A DNA stretch of 64,000 bases, from positions 441,001-505,000 of the forward strand of contig JAUKNK010000056.1 in assembly GCA_030765055.1 (NCBI GenBank), written 5' to 3'. Made by a program: the position numbers and the translations under genes. The DNA comes from Mantis religiosa. Taxonomy: Eukaryota > Arthropoda > Insecta > Mantodea > Mantidae. The notes below the pieces were generated by a model. It was not told where the DNA came from. It searched no databases and saw nothing but the letters and a program-made list of their open reading frames with translations. Of the stretch, positions 1 through 9,722 are shown piece by piece (the first letter of the stretch is position 1; every line of letters begins with the position of its first letter).

Positions 1-253
1 TAAATTTTTATAGCAGAAAGTGACCCTTTAATTGCTTCTATAATCTAAATACTCAAAGGAACCATTTCATATATCAGATCACCTCTTTCACCTTTCGTAT
101 TGAGTCATCCTTGACTCAAATCTTGTTTTCTTCGACCCTGATGGTTTTTAGGTAACTTCTTACAACATAAAAATGTAGAGTTCGTTAAAGTACACATTTA
201 TGTCAAATTCCTTTTTCCTATGGAGATAACACCTTCCAAGATATACCTTATTT

Positions 254-541
254 TTTATTTTAATGTTACAGTACTTATGAGTTCCTTAAAAAAGAAGTAG
301 CTTTTTTATGTGCTGGCCATACAAAAGGAATGGAATATCTACAAGTTCATTTTTAACCTCAGTTATTTTAGCGTTTAAACAGTTTTATTTATAGATTTAT
401 AGATAGTTTTATTTATTTTAATTTTGCAATACTTATGATTTTCTTAAACAAGAAATAGTTTTTCTTTTTTATGCGCTGGCCATGCAAAACGAATGGAACT
501 TCGACAGGTTTAATTTCAACCTCAATTATCTATTTTAGCTT
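254..541. repeat. Imperfect tandem duplication, ~125-bp unit
   Basis: Two diverged copies (about 254-373 and 410-541) share the order TTATTTTAAT, TACTTATGA, a run with AAGAARTAG, TGCTGGCCAT, GGAATGGAA and a closing CCTCARTTAT. No coding sense was found. The rest of 1-728 is AT-rich, and I see nothing else in it. Confidence 0.6.
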
Positions 542-728
542 TTGAAGTTATATGAACAAGACAAGCATTCATTAAGATTACATTGCTTTTCATTCCTAAC
601 TTATAGTTGTTATATTCCAAACTAAATTTAAATTGACAAATTTGGTGAAAGAAATCAAATCACAAGCAAAACAATTTAAATATAACAAAAGTCACAAGAC
701 TTGTTTCATGTCATGAACGGGCCACACT

Positions 729-1019
729 TCATGGAAATATAGGTGTGGAGTACAGAGTGATCTTGAGGTCTTCAAACTCTCCACTCTCAGTTTTTAGTGC
801 GACTCCGATGAGACCAGGCTGATGTTGCTTGGTTGACTGTGAAGCGAAGCCATAAAACTCCAGCATATTGCCGTCATCCATTATTTCTCCATCTTTATAC
901 ATCCTTATATCTTTAAGTAGACCAGCAACTACAGTTTTTAACTGACTTACATATGTACTTTCTTTAGCATCTGTAAATATCGTAGTTATGTGTCTTCTTA
1001 TCACCAAATACACTGCCAT
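729..1019 (-). CDS. ELOB-like: Elongin-B-like protein, intronless, 96 aa
   Basis: Elongin B is the ubiquitin-like partner of Elongin C in transcription-elongation and cullin-RING ligase complexes. The frame opens with an ATG and begins MAVYLVIRRHITTIFTDAKE, which follows the family N-terminus closely. RMYKDGEIMDDG matches the RLYKDDQLLDD region, and the C-terminal half keeps the order G-F-x-S-Q, P-G-L-I-G-V-A-L and YSTP. About four residues are missing between LLK and RMYKDG, a deletion that keeps the frame. The protein stops after YSTPIFP, about 20 residues short of the usual ~118, so the PDVMKPQ tail is absent. There are no internal stops. The absence of introns suggests a retrocopy, or one exon of a paralogue. 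No poly(A) or target-site duplication was recognised. Function is unproven. Confidence 0.75.
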   Translation of the reverse strand: MAVYLVIRRHITTIFTDAKESTYVSQLKTVVAGLLKDIRMYKDGEIMDDGNMLEFYGFASQSTKQHQPGLIGVALKTESGEFEDLKITLYSTPIFP

Positions 1020-2593
1020 ATTGCTTAGGTATAGAAATATGCACCTTTTTCCAATATTCTGGAAAATTTGATGCTGATTGGCCTTATTCGCTTTTCTTCA
1101 ATGTTGAAAACCTTCAACAATACCTAGTCTTAAAACAAAAGCTTTGACAGTGGCTTAGGCCTACTATACTCTCTCAAATTGCATCTACAAGGAAATGCAT
1201 AATAAACCCATTTCTAAAAGTTTATTGTGAAGAATAAAGTTCTGTGTAAATATTTCGTTAAAGAAGGTCATGTGTAAGTAATCGTAAGTTTTGTTTTTTT
1301 ACTTAAAATACATCAAATAACTCCCTATGTTGTTTATGCTATTAAATATTGTTTTTCTTTTTATTTCCGTTTTATTAAGTTTAGTTGCTTTATAGTGCGT
1401 TTAACATTTCTTATAGGGGGGATGTTTCTGCGTCTGTTTCCTGATGCGAGACAACATTGTATGAACCGGATGTTATTTATTAATTGCTACAAAAGGGTGT
1501 CTTGTTGAGTTTACTATTGGGTATATATCGTTGGCATCCCTGCAATAGTCTTGTAGTGCTCAGTGTGGAAACTAATGAAGTAGTTTTAAACGTTTAGGAT
1601 ATTACATTAGTAGTAAGGGTGGATTTTAGAAATACGTTCTCACATTAAGTATTCCTTACACCATTAAATGCTAATTCTAGTTTATTTGTTGCTGTTAGCT
1701 ACATTTACGCATTTTATAGACGTGTCTGTTACCACAGTATCTACTATAAATCACATTTTTGAAGTTTGTACAAAATATATTAAATAAGAAATAACGCTGC
1801 GCCATTAAAATATTAAGACATTCATATAACATTAGTACAATAAAGGACACTTTGTTATTTGTATGTTATTTGTGTGATATATTTACCCCTCTAGTGGAAT
1901 TTAGGAAGGAAATGCAAATAAATGATTGTGCAATAATGAAGAAATAACATATTAATTAATGGAATACCACATATGCCTCTCTGTTGCATGCCGTAAATAA
2001 ATAAAAATTTTATGCTGCATTTGATTCTCAAAGAGCACATACAAATAGAGAATTATAATTTATGATGAGGACTTCAGTCACTGTTATCTGCACGTTAAAC
2101 AATATATATTTCACTAAATTTAAAACTGTTTGAAGATTACTTTAATCAGTTTTTTTACGATTCTAGCTTAAGAGATTTGTATACACCGTTAAACAGAAAG
2201 AAGCGGACCCAGAATTAACTGAGGAGGGGCTAATATCTGGAAAAATACCTTAACAATAAACAAAATCCTATATCCTTGTATCTAAGTTTTCAAACATTAA
2301 GTAATGCAACAATTATCCTTTGGATGAAATGATTAATTTAATTTTGAGGAAACTTCGATACTAGGTATTTAATTCACATGACTTTCCTAAATACCTTTTC
2401 TATAAACCATTTGTGCTTCTTGAAATCAAGCTAAACTCTCATTTTACATTCTTATTACAATAAGAAGAATACAGCAGTGTAAAGTGAGTCAGATATTTAG
2501 AAAGCGTCTCACTATGTGATGGCTTTGCAATTTCATACTCTCTGCATGAAAATGAGAACAAAAGAATAGCGACTTACCATCTGAATAGAGTAT
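1020..2593. other. AT-rich stretch without recognised features
   Basis: No coding region, tRNA-like sequence or repeat family seen elsewhere in the window was found here. The sequence upstream of the Elongin-B-like ATG has a pyrimidine run then ACCTAAG, which could be a splice acceptor. This is weak. Confidence 0.4.
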
Positions 2594-2927
2594 TGCGACT
2601 CTGTGGGCTCGTAGAATTAAAAGTCCAATTTGCAGAAATTCTAAATGTTTTTTATTTCCGTAGAATTACACTTTCGTCATCCCTTACGGTAGTAGAATTA
2701 CGTCACATACACAATTACAATCTTCCAGCTCGTCTGCCACACCCACAAACAAAGAGTTCACGATACTCAGTTCCTATTACACTATCTCATTAGGACTCCG
2801 TTTATGACTCTCGTTTGTGACTGTCCAATAGACTAGCCATGGCTTCTTTTATACACGACCATTCGGCAGACCTTTTATCCCCGCGCTATCTTTATCTGCT
2901 TCGGCATACTTTTATCTAGTCGCGACA
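2594..2927 (-). repeat. 3' LTR of Gypsy element 1
   Basis: On the minus strand it starts TGTCGCGACTAG after a purine tract (GAGAAGGAAGCAG) and ends near CAGAGTCGCA. It aligns along its length with 6024-6423, for example CAGACGAGCTGGAAGATTG and the GTGTATAAAAGAAG TATA-like box. It lacks an ~81-bp segment present in the other LTR. Confidence 0.8.
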
Positions 2928-2938
2928 CTGCTTCCTTC

Positions 2939-3570
2939 TCAAGGCTGGTCGTCCCGAACAGCACCATCGTAACGGGCAAGACGATTCAGCTGTACCACGA
3001 ATATCTTCCCCCGGGGCACCTTCTGGTTGAGGTAGACCACGTCGTTAATCCTCTTCACCACTCGGTACAGTCTTTGCCACGGTTGTTGAAGTTTCGGACA
3101 GCGTGATTTGGTCCATGTACGGCGGTACAACCAGACCAGGTAAGCTTGCTGGAAACTTTGCCTGTCAGCTTGCCTGTGGTATCGGGTCTTCTTGCAGTCG
3201 CTCGCCTTCTGGATGTTCTGACGAGCCATCTCATGCATGTCGTGGAGATCATCTACGAGGTTCTCCACATACTCGGTTGCTGGCCGATGTGCGTCCGAGG
3301 GGCTCCCAAAAGCCAGGTCACAAAGGAGACGTAACTCTTGGCCGAACAGTAAGCTGACTGGCGTCATCCCAGTGGTGTCCTGTGTCGACGAGCGGTAAAC
3401 CAGCGTGAACAGTGGCTGGCCACGACTTTCCTCGGGTGTTCTTCTAAAGTCTTGATGTACCTTTCGACCATGCCGCTCGACTGGGGATGTAGGGGAGTTG
3501 TGCGCGTCTTGTTCAACCAAAGTCTTTCTAGTGCCTCTTTCAATAGTTTGGACTCAAAATTGGTACCCTG
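2939..3570 (-). pseudogene. Gypsy 1 integrase, C-terminal part
   Basis: The frame carries integrase C-terminal landmarks: TGMTPVSLLFGQELRL, then a basic region ending RINDVVYLNQKVPRGK and VVQLNRLARYDG. The stretch before it is frameshifted relative to the catalytic core: SGMVERY, which contains the catalytic Glu, falls in another frame near 3500. The frame stops just before the purine tract of the 3' LTR, as expected for the pol end. There is no usable ATG, so this is the remainder of a polyprotein. Confidence 0.8.
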
Positions 3571-3582
3571 ATCGCTGTGGAG

Positions 3583-4345
3583 CTATAAAGGCACACCCAA
3601 ACGGCAGAACAGTTGCTCCACGAGGGAGTCCGTAATTTTCTTCGCCTCCTGTTTAGGGGTGGGATATATATCCGTCCACTTGGTGAAGTAGTCTACGACT
3701 GCTATCAGGCACTTATTGCCTCGGTCGGACACTGGGAATGGTCCAGCTATGTCGACGGTGATCCGTTCAAATGGCGCTCCGATGTACTGCCGCATGCCTC
3801 CCCGGCTCCTACTTTGGGGCCCGCGAATCGACGCGCACACATGACATTGACGGCACCATCTCTCAGCGTCTGCTCGGAGCCTCAGACAGTAGTAGCACTG
3901 TCGGAGTTTGTCGATCGTCCGATTTGCTCCCAGGTGTCCTCCTGAAGTACCGGCGTACACTTCCTCCAAGACTTCCGGAACCTTATTTCGGGGAAGTATC
4001 AACTGCTTCCTCTGTGTCTTGCCAACGGTTGATTCCCATACCCGGAACAGCACGCCCTCTCTGATTTTGAATGAGTGCCATTGGTTCCAGTACGAATTGT
4101 ATGTGGCGCTTCTTGGTGCGATGTCCTTCCAGGTCGGTCTTGTAGCTGCCTCAACTTCCCTAAAGAGTGGCCCAAGTCGGCGTCCGCCTGCTGATCCCTC
4201 CTCAGGCCTGCTCTATCCCGGCCATCCGCAGTCACTGCCATGACCACTCTCACACCGGCGGCACTCTCCTTCTCTTCCACTCTTGTGCACTGGCCGCACT
4301 CTTTTAGTCCAGCATCTTGCTCTTCGTCTGCTGGCCTTCCAGTCG
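3583..4345 (-). pseudogene. Gypsy 1 integrase: zinc-binding domain and first catalytic Asp
   Basis: The HHCC domain is visible as GGHLGANRTIDKLRQ followed by WCRQCHVCAS. The catalytic core begins with RITVDIAGPFPV (first Asp) and DYFTKW. The frame ends at CRLGVPL with a stop just before LHSDQG, which would hold the second Asp. The N-terminal side (about 4055-4345) carries the RNase H-to-integrase linker in a shifted frame (VEEKESAAGVRVVMAVTAD and PLFREVEAATRPTWKDI). Protease sequence follows directly, which places the deletion junction near 4330-4345. Confidence 0.8.
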
Positions 4346-4925
4346 TTACTTCACCACCACCTTGCCTCTCACGGGGACAACCATGTCTTCCCTCAAGATG
4401 ACCATGCAAATTTCAAGGCGTTCTTCGGGTTGGCGGAGTGTGACCTCTTCTCCATTGAGCCGCAGGACCTTCCTGCCGTCGTCCACCGTCGACTCATGGC
4501 TCCTGAGGGCATCCAATCTCCGTATCACCTCCTTTGCCACCTAGGTGACGAACACCCACTGACGCACAGCACTCCGTCCCAAGGTCAACTTCAGCAGAGC
4601 CTTATTCTCCCCAGGCAAGGTTTCGCCGGATTCCGCCATAAGCTGGTATGGTTGGCTCGGCTTCCTCGTCGGCAAACCCCTGGCTGTGTCCGGTCTGATG
4701 ACGGTCGCGGCTGCTCTGGTGTCCACAAGCAAGCGGCAAGCGCTCCAGTTAACCCAACCGTCCAAGATGAGACTGTCATCCACACGCAAGCTGACGGCGC
4801 ACTGTGTCACTCGAGGGGATGGTGGTAATGGAGCTGACATGCCCCTCGCCACGACGGCCTTTACTCGTTTTCCGGCTGCTCTCCCTGGTACGGCAGTCTG
4901 GCCACAACCCCAACACACGCCACTA
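4346..4925 (-). pseudogene. Gypsy 1 aspartic protease with broken zinc knuckle
   Basis: A CWGCGQ start of a gag knuckle is followed by the protease segment ACRLLVDTRAAATVIRPD. The catalytic D-T-G reads D-T-R, so the enzyme would be inactive. The end of the protease (LDALRSHESTVDDG, then LRLNGEEVTLRQPEERLE and VVPVRGKVVVK) lies in a second frame after one stop. Reverse transcriptase should follow but does not. Confidence 0.75.
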
Positions 4926-5985
4926 GGTCTTGGCCGGCGTCCCTCGGCTGGTCTTCGGTCTCCATTATAACGGATACTCCTTGTTCAGGAAGTCGGGGTA
5001 GCTATCACGTTGGCCACCTCCATCCTCAATGCTGCCGTTAGCGCCTCGTGGATGGTTTTGTACCTCCATATCTCGTACCACGTCAACGAAGGTGTAGGTG
5101 GCTTCCCGGGATACGAAGTCTGATGGGAGATAGACTATGGCTTTGCTGGCCAGCTGCTCAATTGCTAGGACGAACTCCTGCAGCGTCTCCCCTGGCTACT
5201 GCGAGCTTCACTTCAATTGGCTGCGGTAGGTTGCGGCTAAGCGGTGGTTTCCAAAGCGGTTCTCCAGGGCCTCCCAGATGTCTTTGGGTGCCGCTGCTCT
5301 CTGGGCCGTTCAGGACTCCTACAGTCCGTCCCTGGAGGCTCACTATTAGCTGTGCGGGCTCTTCTTCTGGTGACCACTTGTTGTGCCTGGCCACTGTGTC
5401 GAATTGACGGCGGAAGACTTCGAATGTTGACGTGCAGTAGTACTTCGGCGGTTTGACGCTAGCAGATGTTGTATCGCGTCCCGGCGCGCCAGCCTTCAGA
5501 TCCTTCAACGTCCTGCACGACATCGTTGTGTCCTCTACCATGGCGTTCAGGGACTTTGTGTTGCCTTTTCCCCCCAGGTCGTTAACGCGGTTTGCCAGGT
5601 CTTCGACGAGCTCGTCCACTTGACTCATCCGTTTGCCCAGCTCCGTGATGTCCTCCTTCACGTCGGCCAACTGTTCCTCAAATTAGGTGGTGAGGGCTTC
5701 GTTTGCAGCCTTCATTCCTGTGGCCAGGCTGTCGTTCGCCGCGTTCATTTCAGTGGTTCATTCGGACTTCATTGCAGTCGTCATCGCGGCCAGGTAGTTT
5801 TTTGTGGTCGCCAACTTCGCAGCGAGAGTGTCGTTAGCCGTCCTCATTTCTTTCAATTCCGCGGTCAGGTTGTTAATTGTAGACTCCAACTTCGCGGCCA
5901 GGTTGTGATTTGCCGCTTCAGTTTTGGCAGCGAGGTTGTCATTCGCTGTTCTCATTTCATTCAGCTCTTCTAGAATTTTTGCCAA
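4926..5985 (-). pseudogene. Gypsy 1 Gag: coiled coil and capsid
   Basis: An ATG at 5985 opens a coiled coil with repeated NLAAKxEAAN-like units. The same frame continues through two stops (TGA near 5758, then a TAA) into LADVKEDITELGKRMSQVDE and VEDLANRVNDLGG. The capsid region reads PPKYYCTSTFEVFRRQFDTV then ARHNKWSPEEEPAQLIVSLQ, a recognisable Gypsy gag motif. The frame is lost near 5250. RFGNHRLAATYRSQL and later gag sequence follow in another frame toward 4930. Confidence 0.75.
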
Positions 5986-6006
5986 TTTTTGCCATGGTCG
6001 TATATA

Positions 6007-6021
6007 CCACTCCTGACACCA
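6007..6021 (-). promoter_or_regulatory. Primer-binding site of Gypsy 1
   Basis: Two bases after the 5' LTR end, the minus strand reads TGGTGTCAGGAGTGG, the form expected for a sequence complementary to a tRNA 3' end. It looks like a leucine tRNA type, from memory. Confidence 0.6.
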
Positions 6022-6023
6022 AT

Positions 6024-6423
6024 TGTGGTTCTGTGGGTTCGTAGAATTAAAATTCCAGTTTGCAGAAATTCTAAATGTTCTTTAAGAAATAAAATTTGGT
6101 GAACCATTACAGCAGAAGAATTACGTCACATACACAATTACAATCTTCCAGCTCGTCTGTGACACCCACAAACAAAGAGTTAACGATTCTCAGTTCCTAT
6201 TACACTCTCTTATTAGGACACCGTTTACGACTCTCGTTTGCGTCTGTCCGAAAAACCAGCCATGACTTCTTTTATACACGACCATTCATGATTCCAGACG
6301 GTTGTAGAACGTTCGCTATCAATCGAGATGTCCCTAAAATTTTCCATTTATCTAACTTTATTTGTTTTGGCAGACCGTTTATCTTTGCGCTATCTTTATC
6401 TGCTTCGGAGATATTTTGTAACA
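6024..6423 (-). repeat. 5' LTR of Gypsy element 1
   Basis: On the minus strand it starts TGTTACAAAATATC and ends CAGAACCACA beside the primer-binding site. It is 400 bp against 334 bp for the partner LTR, mainly because of 6288-6368, which the other copy lacks. It carries the same GTGTATAAAAGAAG box. Confidence 0.8.
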
Positions 6424-6471
6424 AACCTACTGCTCTATAATAAGGAAATTGAAGTAACGTAAACTAGATAA

Positions 6472-6535
<64 letters not shown>
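6472..6535. repeat. (CA)n microsatellite
   Basis: Uninterrupted CA dinucleotides, ~32 copies, followed by CATGCATG and then SINE A. Confidence 0.95.
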
Positions 6536-6536
<1 letters not shown>

Positions 6537-6547
6537 CATGCATGTAG

Positions 6548-7274
6548 GCCGCGCCATGGCCGAACGCTTAGCGTGCTTGGCTCTCCTCAAGCCGGCCCGG
6601 ATTCGATCCCAGACGACCGCCAAGTGAGATTTGTGGTGGACAAAACGGCGCTGGGGCGGGTTTTCTCCGGGATCTCCGGTTTTTCCAGCCATCTCATTCC
6701 ACCGGTACTTCATCTTCATTCCATGTATCATCAATCCCCCTTCAGCTGTTGTGGTGCGGACGCTGCGGACGCTTAGCACACGTGGTACATCTGAAGTTAC
6801 TAGAGGAACCTCGGGCCGAACTGCCGAACCCCTCCCGTCTGGGAGCTGTTCGGATTGGGTTGGACTCGAGGGGGTAGTGTGTTCCCGACACCCGCGGGAA
6901 ATCGGGTACCTCCGGACAGCCTCGGCCCCCCGGAGGGGTTAGAGTGTTGCCTCATAAGTCCCGGGTAGTAGTCTGCATAGCCAGTAGAAGGTTTGCTAGA
7001 TCACCAGGCGGCCCCACCGAGGTATTGGATAGTCTTCCCTGCGGGATTGACGCATGTTAGTGGCGTATCCACTCCCATCACGTCTTGACGTTGTTGTCGG
7101 AGGAGGGCTTTTTAGAAAACCAGATATTGCCCTATGGAAAGAGCCCCGGAGTTTTCCATCACTCCGGGGTAGAAGGAGGCCCGGGTCTTCGGACTTATGG
7201 GTAGATCCTCTGCGCATAACTGTCACCGCCTGCGGTGCCGCATCTAGTAAAAGCGGATGTTAAACACTACACAC
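6548..7274 (+). mobile_element. SINE A copy, split by a GC-rich insert
   Basis: The left part (6548-6733) starts GGCCGCGCCATGGCC and has a B-box-like GATTCGATCCC, then the body GGGCGGGTTTTCTCCGGGAT and CATCTCATTCCACCGGT. The right part (about 7219-7274) resumes with TGTCACCGCCTGCGGTGCCG and ends GTTAAACACTACACAC. The two parts join exactly in the other four copies of this window. 6734-7218 is therefore a later insertion. Confidence 0.9.
6734..7218 (-). repeat. Single unit of the ~550-bp GC-rich repeat, inserted in SINE A
   Basis: Its reverse complement matches the tandem units at 30.5-32.95 kb along its length: AGAGGATCTACCC, ACCCGGGCCTCCTTCTAC, GTGGGGCCGCCTGGTGATCT, CGAGTCCAACCCAATCCGAA and CAGCTGAAGGGG. 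It covers a monomer except for ~30 bp around CCCTTCCCCTACGGGGTC. The junctions lie at ATCATCA on the left and a short AACTGTC microhomology on the right. Confidence 0.85.
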
Positions 7275-7700
7275 TGATGCATGTGTATATTTTAAAGAGC
7301 TTTATAGTTTGAAGGTTTGGGCATCTATTAATTACTGTCCCCTTACACTCAAGCTTTTTTTTCTCTTTCTGTTATGCACTTCACATTATTGTTTAAATAA
7401 GCAAGTCTGAACATTATATTAACTTCAATTAAAGATTTGTTTTGTTCCTTATGAAGCTATATGTAGGGCCAATTGGAACTATTTACTGCTATTAGTTTTT
7501 AAAACTCTGATTATCGTATACTATTATTCTCCATTGTAAACATAGAATATTTAATTTGAAAATTCTTAAACCTTTTATACAGAAAACCCGATTTCTCACG
7601 GGTGGCATTTTAAACTGGAATGGTAAATAAATTAATTTCATTTACCCCTCGAAGTTATTTATGAAGTTAGTATATAATGATACAGAGGAATACTAAACAT

Positions 7701-7752
<52 letters not shown>

Positions 7753-8680
7753 AATAGATTAAAAACTTGGGTGGAATGTCCGATTTGCTTAATATTCCCC
7801 GGACGTCTTCCAAATCGCGAAAATGAAAAATAGCACATAAGTACCCTTTAGCATTGGAACAATTACACTAGTCTACAACTTTTAACTTAAAAAAATTTCA
7901 GAAATGAAAGAAGCTGAAGCTTAATGAATTCGAAGCGCTGAATTAGAAACTGTGTTCGATTTTTCTGTGTCACCCTCAGATCGTTTGCAATTCCTGTTAT
8001 GATAAATTGTAAATCAAAATTAATTTGGCAGTCCCAAGAATGTGTATTCTAATATACAAATCGTGTAAGTCTCTCAAATTATGATAATGTGATTATTTAT
8101 TTTAGTGGAAAGTATGATAATTAAAATAACATGGCTACTCACATTTATTTGGCTGAAGGGAATGATCGTTTCAGACTTTTTTCCTTTATGCGCTGTCATA
8201 TCGGGTGTGTAACAGCTCGGCACATTAGCAATTGGGCACACAGATAATTATCTAGGCTTCAGGGGGAGGGAGTTGTTTTTCCTGTTTAATTGTGAAGGAG
8301 ATTTAAGAAACTGTCTGAAAAGTCTTGCCTATGTACATAAATTAAATTGATAACAAATTCTATTTTATACGAATGAACTTAAATAATGAAGAAATAGGAC
8401 GAATTCTTTCTGAATGAGCTCGTAAATTATTGACAAATTCTGTTTTATACGAATGAACTCAAATAATGTAGAACTGTAACGAAATCTTTCATCTGATCAT
8501 AAGCTTTTACGGTCATAATTTTTGGCACTAAAATTCAATCTTATTATATTCTGTTTGCTTAATGTAAAACAAACACGCCGTAGTAGTTTCATTATTGATA
8601 CTCCTGGTTCCCGCCTGTGAGAACTAGGTAAGCTCAGATATGTTCAGTATCGCCTACCGCTGCAATGGAGGTAATTACAG
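7275..8680. other. AT-rich stretch with AT array and a ~78-bp tandem duplication
   Basis: An uninterrupted AT array lies at about 7707-7749. An imperfect direct duplication lies at 8344-8421 and 8425-8500; both copies contain GACAAATTCT- or AACAAATTCT-like sequence then TTTTATACGAATGAACT. No coding region was recognised. Confidence 0.6.
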
Positions 8681-8684
8681 TTAA

Positions 8685-9388
8685 AGTTGATGTTAGAGGA
8701 AGATCCGGAGTTTCAATCAAACGTAATCACTGCTAATGTAACTTAGCTGCATCATTTTGATGCTGAGAGCGAACAGCACAGCTCAGTGTGGAAATCTCCT
8801 TCATCACCAACCCCCCAAAAAGCAAAAATGGTTGCTTCTGCTGGGAAAGTTATGGTCATCTCATTCTTTGATATTCATGGAATGGTATATCAGCATGTTG
8901 TACCTGCACACCCATCAGTAACTGGACAATACTACAAAGATTTCCTGAAAACATTGCAGGTCCATATATGGCGCAAAATACCACATTTCCCTGAAGCAGG
9001 GTGGATGCTCCACCACGATAATACGCGGCCGCATATTGCCAATTTTGTTGCTGAATATCTTGCAAAAATCAACATGAACTGCATCTCTCACCCTCCCTAT
9101 AGTTCGGATTTAGCCCCATGTGACCTTTTTCTATTCCCTAACTTGAAGAAACACCTTCGTGGGAGGCATTATCCATCATCAGAAGCAGTGGTGAAGGCTG
9201 CGGAGGTGATTTTGAAGGATCTCTCAAAAATTGGTTTCCAGAATTTCTTTGAAGACCGGCAGAAACGCTGGGACAAGTGATTCGCATTCAGGGGAGACTA
9301 TTCTGAGAAGGACCATCAAAATTATGAGGACGAGTATAGGCACGTTGTCAAAAAAATTGTGATCATTCTTTATTGAACAGCCCTCGTA
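8685..9388 (+). pseudogene. mariner transposase relic with 3' inverted-repeat end
   Basis: The family is DD34D Tc1/mariner. The frame reads through LMLEEDPEFQSNVITANVT, a TAG stop at 8744, then LHHFDAESEQHSSVWKSP and on to RQKRWDK and its stop at 9280. HHDNTRPH carries the second Asp, and YSSDLAPCDLFLF carries the third, 34 residues later. The first catalytic motif (T-G-D-E-T-W in the family) reads T-A-N-V-T-stop, so its Asp is lost. The N-terminal helix-turn-helix half is missing. The 3' end reads, in reverse complement, TACGAGGGCTGTTCAATAAA, a mariner terminal repeat, with TA at 9387-9388. No matching 5' repeat was found. Confidence 0.9.
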
Positions 9389-9722
9389 AATGTAAGTTAA
9401 ATTATGGATCAAGAAAACACAAAACCCATTAACGAGTTCTAACAAAACGAAGGCAGCGTAATAGTTATAACAAAAACATAAATTTTAGGGGTGCGATAAG
9501 AGATCACCTCCACGTGGTATGCCCCGTAAACGGTATGCTTTAAGTAGGCATAGCTGGCTAAGAATCTCTTGAAACAGGTTTTTCAAGAAATTAATAAAAA
9601 TGGCCACGAGCAATTAACGTTCCTGTGCCTCTCTTAATCCCCACTACCATACACCGGTTTTGCTGGTTGATTCGTGTGCCTAAGTGCCACTAATTCGTCA
9701 TATGCTCTCTTATTAGAAACCA
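9389..9722. other. Stretch between mariner end and the next pseudogene
   Basis: No independent feature is recognised. It may contain the decayed C-terminal end of the pseudogene at 9723-11207 (minus), because the readable frame there ends only at a stop near 9725. Confidence 0.3.

Larger units (their letters stand above)
2594..6423 (-). mobile_element. Ty3/Gypsy-type LTR retrotransposon 1, internally deleted
   Basis: Two related LTRs (2594-2927 and 6024-6423) bracket gag, protease and integrase remnants, all on the minus strand. Gag has an N-terminal coiled coil, a capsid segment and a broken CWGC knuckle. The protease runs straight into the spacer before integrase, so reverse transcriptase and RNase H are missing. 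Stops and frameshifts occur in every domain. The region is much more GC-rich than its surroundings. No clear target-site duplication is visible. The capsid and integrase sequences resemble 412/Mdg1-like Gypsy proteins, from memory. Confidence 0.85.

Noticed and set aside
3103..5407. Several plus-strand frames of 80-180 codons
   Set aside because: They are antisense to the GC-rich Gypsy 1 gag/pol region and show no protein motifs.
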